From Winogradskyella aurantia (lineage in GTDB: Bacteria > Bacteroidota > Bacteroidia > Flavobacteriales > Flavobacteriaceae): 64,000 nucleotides of DNA. The notes beneath the pieces were generated by a model. The model searched no databases, was not told where the DNA came from, and was given only the letters and a program-made list of their open reading frames with translations. Positions within the stretch are counted from its first letter, which is position 1. Every line of letters starts with the position of its first letter. Made by a program: the position numbers and the translations under genes. The stretch is from the NCBI RefSeq assembly GCF_002266855.1, contig NZ_NGJN01000004.1, forward strand, positions 62,001 to 126,000. The letters are read 5' to 3'. Of this stretch, positions 60,570 through 64,000 are shown piece by piece.

Positions 60570-61427
60570 TTAAAGCACCATATTTTCTATTGGGCAAACT
60601 AAAATACCCTCCGCGCCATTAAGTTTTAGTTCGTCAATAACATTCCAAAAATCATTTTTGTTTATTACCGAATGCAAAGAACTCCAACCCTCTTTTGCTA
60701 GCGGCAGTATTGTTGGTGAATTCATTCCGGGCAATATTTTAATTATGGCATCGAGTTTGTCATTGGGTGCATTTAACAATACATATTTGTTTTGCCTTCC
60801 TTTTAGGACAGAACGTAAACGAAATTGAAGCTTTCCAACTAGCTCTTGATTTTCTGACGACAGTAAAGGCGAAGTAGCTAAAACCGCCTCAGAATTAAGA
60901 AGCACTTGTATTTCCTTGAGTCCATTTTTAAATAAGGTGCTGCCACTTGAAACAATATCGCAAATACCATCCGCTAAGCCAATATTTGGAGCGATTTCTA
61001 CTGACCCATTAATAATATGCAAATTGGCCTCGATACCTTCGCGCTGCAAAAACTGATTAACCGTGTTGGGGTAAGAGGTGGCAATACGCTTACCTGCCAG
61101 GTCCTTAAGGTTTTTCGCTTTTGATGATTTTGGCACCGCAATGGAAACCTTGCATTTAGAAAATCCTAAGCGCTCAACAATATTGAGATCATTACCTTTT
61201 TCAATGAGGACGTTCTCTCCTATAATGGCAGCATCAACCACTCCATCCTTAAGATACTGTGGTATATCGCCATTGCGCAAATAGAATACTTCTAGCGGAA
61301 AATTTCGAGCCGAAGCCTTTAATTGATCCTTTCCATTATCTATAGAAATACCTATTTCCTTTAAAATTTTCATAGAGTCGTCGTGAAGACGTCCAGATTT
61401 TTGTACCGCAATTTTTAATTTACGCAT
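60570..61427 (-). CDS. hisG: ATP phosphoribosyltransferase (long form)
   Basis: 285 residues, the long HisG with a C-terminal regulatory ACT-like domain (KYVLLNAPNDKLDAIIKILPGMNSPTILPL) for feedback by histidine. N-terminal RKLKIAVQKSGRLHDDSMKIL and the PRPP-binding DIVSSGSTLFKNGLKEI. First enzyme gene of the operon; sits behind the attenuator. Confidence 0.97.
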   Translation of the reverse strand: MRKLKIAVQKSGRLHDDSMKILKEIGISIDNGKDQLKASARNFPLEVFYLRNGDIPQYLKDGVVDAAIIGENVLIEKGNDLNIVERLGFSKCKVSIAVPKSSKAKNLKDLAGKRIATSYPNTVNQFLQREGIEANLHIINGSVEIAPNIGLADGICDIVSSGSTLFKNGLKEIQVLLNSEAVLATSPLLSSENQELVGKLQFRLRSVLKGRQNKYVLLNAPNDKLDAIIKILPGMNSPTILPLAKEGWSSLHSVINKNDFWNVIDELKLNGAEGILVCPIENMVL

Positions 61428-61463
61428 TGGTTATGATATTAATGAAAACATCTATGGGTTAAA

Positions 61464-61496
61464 TAAAAAAACCCATTTGATATTCTCAAACGGGTT
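61464..61496 (-). terminator. his operon attenuator terminator
   Basis: On the minus strand AACCCGTTTGA pairs with TCAAATGGGTT (11 bp, one G-T) around GAATA, followed by TTTTTTT. It lies between the leader peptide and hisG. A competing pairing exists: TCAAGCG inside the leader ORF (61534-61540) can pair with CGTTTGA of the terminator's 5' arm (61486-61492), which would prevent the terminator. Confidence 0.92.
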
Positions 61497-61527
61497 TAAC
61501 TATGTGTTGCGTTTATTCAATACATCA

Positions 61528-61578
61528 TTATCTCGCTTGATTCAAGGAAGTTAAATGATGATGGAAATGAATAAACAT
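61528..61578 (-). CDS. hisL: Histidine leader peptide (attenuator)
   Basis: A 16-codon frame on the minus strand, ATG at 61578, stop TAA at 61530-61528, encoding MFIHFHHHLTSLNQAR: four His codons, three of them consecutive, directly before a terminator and hisG. A stalled ribosome on CAT CAT CAT would leave TCAAGCG free to form the antiterminator; a ribosome that reaches the stop would cover it and let the terminator form. Far too short for gene callers. Confidence 0.92.
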   Translation of the reverse strand: MFIHFHHHLTSLNQAR

Positions 61579-61644
61579 AAGCTCTTATTGTTTTAAACAA
61601 ATTTTCAAAAAAATTAGTTACAATTCCAAGTCTTTAACAAACTT

Positions 61645-62460
61645 TTATTGATTTCCTAAAATAATTGGCATTCCACTATCACCTGAACCTATGACAATGA
61701 TTTTACTATTATTTGATTCAGATAATTTCACAGTAGCCTCAATTCCTTTGTCCTGTAGGATTTTATCCGTTAATGAAGCACTTAAAATCCTGTTGGCGTC
61801 TGCTTTACCTTGCGCTTCAATAATCACCTTTTCGGCTTCTTTAGATGCTGTAACCAATCTAAACTCATATTCTAAGGACTCTTGCTCTTGCTTTAATTTA
61901 CGCTCAATGGCATCCTTAATGGTTGGTGGCAAAGTAACGTCGCGCACCAGGACTTCGTTTAGTTGTATATATTGATTCTCTACAAGTTTTCTTGTCTCCT
62001 CAAATATTTCTTGTTGTATGGCATCTCTTTTGCTAGAATACAGTTGCTCAGGGGTATATCGTCCTACGACACTTCTGGCTGCTGAGCGAATGGCCGGTAA
62101 CAACACCCTAGTTATATATTGTTCACTTTTTTCCTGGTGTAATTTACCTAAATTGTTAAAATCAGGTTGAAACCAAATAGACGCATCGAGCTTAATGTCT
62201 AATCCGTTTGATGATAAAACATTCATTTTTTCAAAAACTTCTTGCTGTCTTACTTCGTAAATATATACTTTATTCCAGGGCGCAACGATATGGAACCCCT
62301 CACCCATCGGTGGCTCGTCTATAACCACACCTTCTCCAAAGGTTTTAAACAATACGCCTGCTTCACCTGAATCTATAGTGACAGCAGATTTAGCAATTAT
62401 AATAATCAAGGCAATAACGCCTATTAAAATTGGTAATCCAATCTTTGGTAATCTATCCAT
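61645..62460 (-). CDS. Prohibitin-family SPFH protein
   Basis: 271 residues. One N-terminal membrane helix (LPILIGVIALIIIIA), then the SPFH/Band 7 domain (VTIDSGEAGVLFKTFG to about residue 190) and a Glu/Ala/Gln-rich helical tail that oligomerises. Resembles eukaryotic prohibitins. It probably scaffolds membrane proteases or lipids. Lies 10 bp after the upstream gene and is likely co-transcribed. Confidence 0.92.
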   Translation of the reverse strand: MDRLPKIGLPILIGVIALIIIIAKSAVTIDSGEAGVLFKTFGEGVVIDEPPMGEGFHIVAPWNKVYIYEVRQQEVFEKMNVLSSNGLDIKLDASIWFQPDFNNLGKLHQEKSEQYITRVLLPAIRSAARSVVGRYTPEQLYSSKRDAIQQEIFEETRKLVENQYIQLNEVLVRDVTLPPTIKDAIERKLKQEQESLEYEFRLVTASKEAEKVIIEAQGKADANRILSASLTDKILQDKGIEATVKLSESNNSKIIVIGSGDSGMPIILGNQ

Positions 62461-62470
62461 TTTATTTTAT

Positions 62471-64000
62471 TTAAATTAATCCGTTATACTTTCTAATAAA
62501 CCACTCAAAAAACAAGCTTAGAGCTATTATAATGAGTAGATATTTCCATTCTATCAAAGGTACAATATTTTTAGTGCTTTTTTGTATAGTTGCAAAACGA
62601 TTGTCTGACAATAGGGCATTAATCAATTGATCTACTTCATTACTGTAAAACACCTGGCCTGAGCTATTGTCTGCCAATAGGTTTAGCTTGTCAATGTCTG
62701 CATTAAGAAATTGCTGTTCAACGTTGTATTCCAATACTTGAAATTCACCCGTTGCCGAAACCAATTCAAAATTGTGGCTAATAGTGAATTGGTATGTGCC
62801 AGGTTCGATACCGCTTAAATCTACCCTGTAATTACCATCACTTAAAAGCAGAGGCACCTCTTTTGCTGCACCATTATTTTTATTTCTGAGAGCAATGGAT
62901 AGGGCTCCATTACTATCAAACTCGTAGTTTTTATTGAAATACTGTGCAGTTATGATCACATCATCGCTTCCGTTGTAAAAGGATTTATAATCAATATTTA
63001 GCCGATTTCTTTTTTTATTTGAACTTAAATATTGAACTATTTTATTTACGAAGTTGTCGAAATTATTAAAGCTTTCTGTATTCAAAAACGTCTGTGCACG
63101 CCATCGCCAAATATTTTCACCATTTAGTATGGCCTGTTTTGTGCCTTCAGCTTCAAAAGTTGCTAAAAGAATTTGGTTCGTATTTATACCATTAACCGAC
63201 TTATATAGAATGACTTCATGTGGAATATTAATTCCAAATTCACCGAACTCTGATTTTAGTGGCGGATAATCATTGAAATCTATATCATTTATAATAAAAT
63301 TACTGTAATTACTATTTAATATGGGCTGGTATTCTTCGGTCTGATTAGTTACAGCCTGCTTAAAAAAGTTCTGGGCTTTATTTAGTAAGTTCCAGTCGGT
63401 CGTTGTCCCGGTAATAGTGAATGCATTCAGTTTTTTCTTCTTAACGGTCTCTAGAATAGTATTAAAGCTACTGTTAGGTTGATACAATATAACCAATTGA
63501 AAATCATTATACTTTGAAATATATTCTTGAGGGTCTAATATACTCACCTTTCGCTGCTCGTTACTTTCAATAGCCTTTTTTATTGCTCCTAAATCTGGAT
63601 GAAGCCTTTCCGCCACAATGGCAATGTTTGTCTTTTGATCAATTACCTCAACACCAAAATTCTTGGTGTTATTGACTTTATTCTGTTCATTGTCAATTGG
63701 AGTAATTTCAGCACGATATGTTCTAACTCCAACAGCTTTGGCCAAAAGCGTTGCGGAGATAATCTCCGAAGTTTTAGATTCACTGAGCTGAATCGGTTTA
63801 CTAAAGACTATCTGATTACCAGACCAAATTTTTAGTTCTGTATTTACATCGTCCTTTCCGCTATAGTTAACAATAATTTCAACTGGAAATCTATTTTTTA
63901 AAAAGACATACCGGTTAACGTTTAGTTGTTTGATACTTAAATCTGCATAAAGCGTAGAATCACCCAGAATTACTGGAAAAACCGGTTGACTCATATCTTT
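62471..64000 (-). CDS. Large membrane-anchored protein (VWA/BatA-type family likely), C-terminal part; 5' end outside the window
   Basis: The frame is open to the right edge (an ATG at 63994 is internal-looking, and the codons before it are also coding). The visible 509 residues hold beta-sandwich domains (RFPVEIIVNYSGKDDVNTELKIW...), a region with alpha/beta fold (NIAIVAERLHPDLGAIKKAIE) and a final transmembrane helix (YLLIIIALSLFFEWFIRKY). The layout fits ~680-residue flavobacterial proteins annotated as VWA-domain-containing that precede prohibitin-hisG, but the N-terminal part is not visible here. Confidence 0.65.
   Translation of the reverse strand, partial: KDMSQPVFPVILGDSTLYADLSIKQLNVNRYVFLKNRFPVEIIVNYSGKDDVNTELKIWSGNQIVFSKPIQLSESKTSEIISATLLAKAVGVRTYRAEITPIDNEQNKVNNTKNFGVEVIDQKTNIAIVAERLHPDLGAIKKAIESNEQRKVSILDPQEYISKYNDFQLVILYQPNSSFNTILETVKKKKLNAFTITGTTTDWNLLNKAQNFFKQAVTNQTEEYQPILNSNYSNFIINDIDFNDYPPLKSEFGEFGINIPHEVILYKSVNGINTNQILLATFEAEGTKQAILNGENIWRWRAQTFLNTESFNNFDNFVNKIVQYLSSNKKRNRLNIDYKSFYNGSDDVIITAQYFNKNYEFDSNGALSIALRNKNNGAAKEVPLLLSDGNYRVDLSGIEPGTYQFTISHNFELVSATGEFQVLEYNVEQQFLNADIDKLNLLADNSSGQVFYSNEVDQLINALLSDNRFATIQKSTKNIVPLIEWKYLLIIIALSLFFEWFIRKYNGLI

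Noticed and set aside
1..64000. rRNA, tRNA, insertion sequences or prophage genes
   Set aside because: I saw no cloverleaf-like sequence, rRNA segment, transposase or integrase anywhere in the window.

Overview
The window is AT-rich chromosomal DNA from a member of the Bacteroidota, almost certainly a marine or brackish flavobacterium (family Flavobacteriaceae). The reasons are: secreted proteins whose signal peptides end in Ala-Gln, lipoproteins, a gliding-motility/type IX secretion-type N-terminus at the left edge, several TAnnTTTG promoter -7 elements, weak Shine-Dalgarno sequences, frequent TTG starts, DUF6090 and DUF4251 proteins, a hisB that is fused to a phosphatase, and an intact his operon in flavobacterial order. 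No rRNA, tRNA, insertion sequence or CRISPR array was seen.

Layout. 1-5.4 kb: secreted and membrane proteins of unknown role, an intradiol-dioxygenase-like secreted protein and a zinc alcohol dehydrogenase. 5.5-13.3 kb: a cold-shock-domain protein, a TesA-like esterase divergent from a YbbA/YbbP-type ABC pair, an ArsC-like/HPF-like pair, a flavin reductase and an MltF-type lytic transglycosylase. 13.6-18 kb: a four-gene peptide-ligation-type cluster (circularly permuted ATP-grasp, alpha-E, transglutaminase, zincin metallopeptidase). 18.3-31.2 kb: SlyD-type isomerase, sterol desaturase, lipoproteins, a ricin-type lectin gene translationally coupled to a TPR adenylate cyclase, a D-threonine aldolase-like enzyme, a GH26-like hydrolase, a PNPOx-family protein, an outer-membrane barrel and a histidine-rich DUF4198/HupE metal-uptake pair.

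31.2-36 kb is the accessory island of the window: an AAA ATPase and a large subtilisin-like protease overlapping by 4 bp, followed by a tiny very basic protein. Upstream lies a promoter built on copies of ATATTACG at exact 21-bp steps. Downstream are 860 bp of non-coding DNA holding an 18-bp perfect direct repeat. The AAA protein ends in a helix-turn-helix-like segment, so self-regulation is plausible. This is the best candidate for a conflict, defence or toxin-antitoxin type system here.

36-54.2 kb: three tandem DUF6090 membrane proteins, an SLC12-like transporter, old yellow enzyme, an M23/LysM peptidase, FAD oxidoreductase, MscS channel, thioesterase, Dps, a TruA-like pseudouridine synthase, a membrane-bound LytTR regulator and an S41 protease. 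54.3-61.6 kb (minus strand) is the complete histidine operon hisGDCBHAFI(E), preceded by a previously unlabelled leader peptide with four His codons and a textbook attenuator. 61.6-64 kb: a prohibitin-family protein and the C-terminal part of a large membrane-anchored protein that runs off the right edge.
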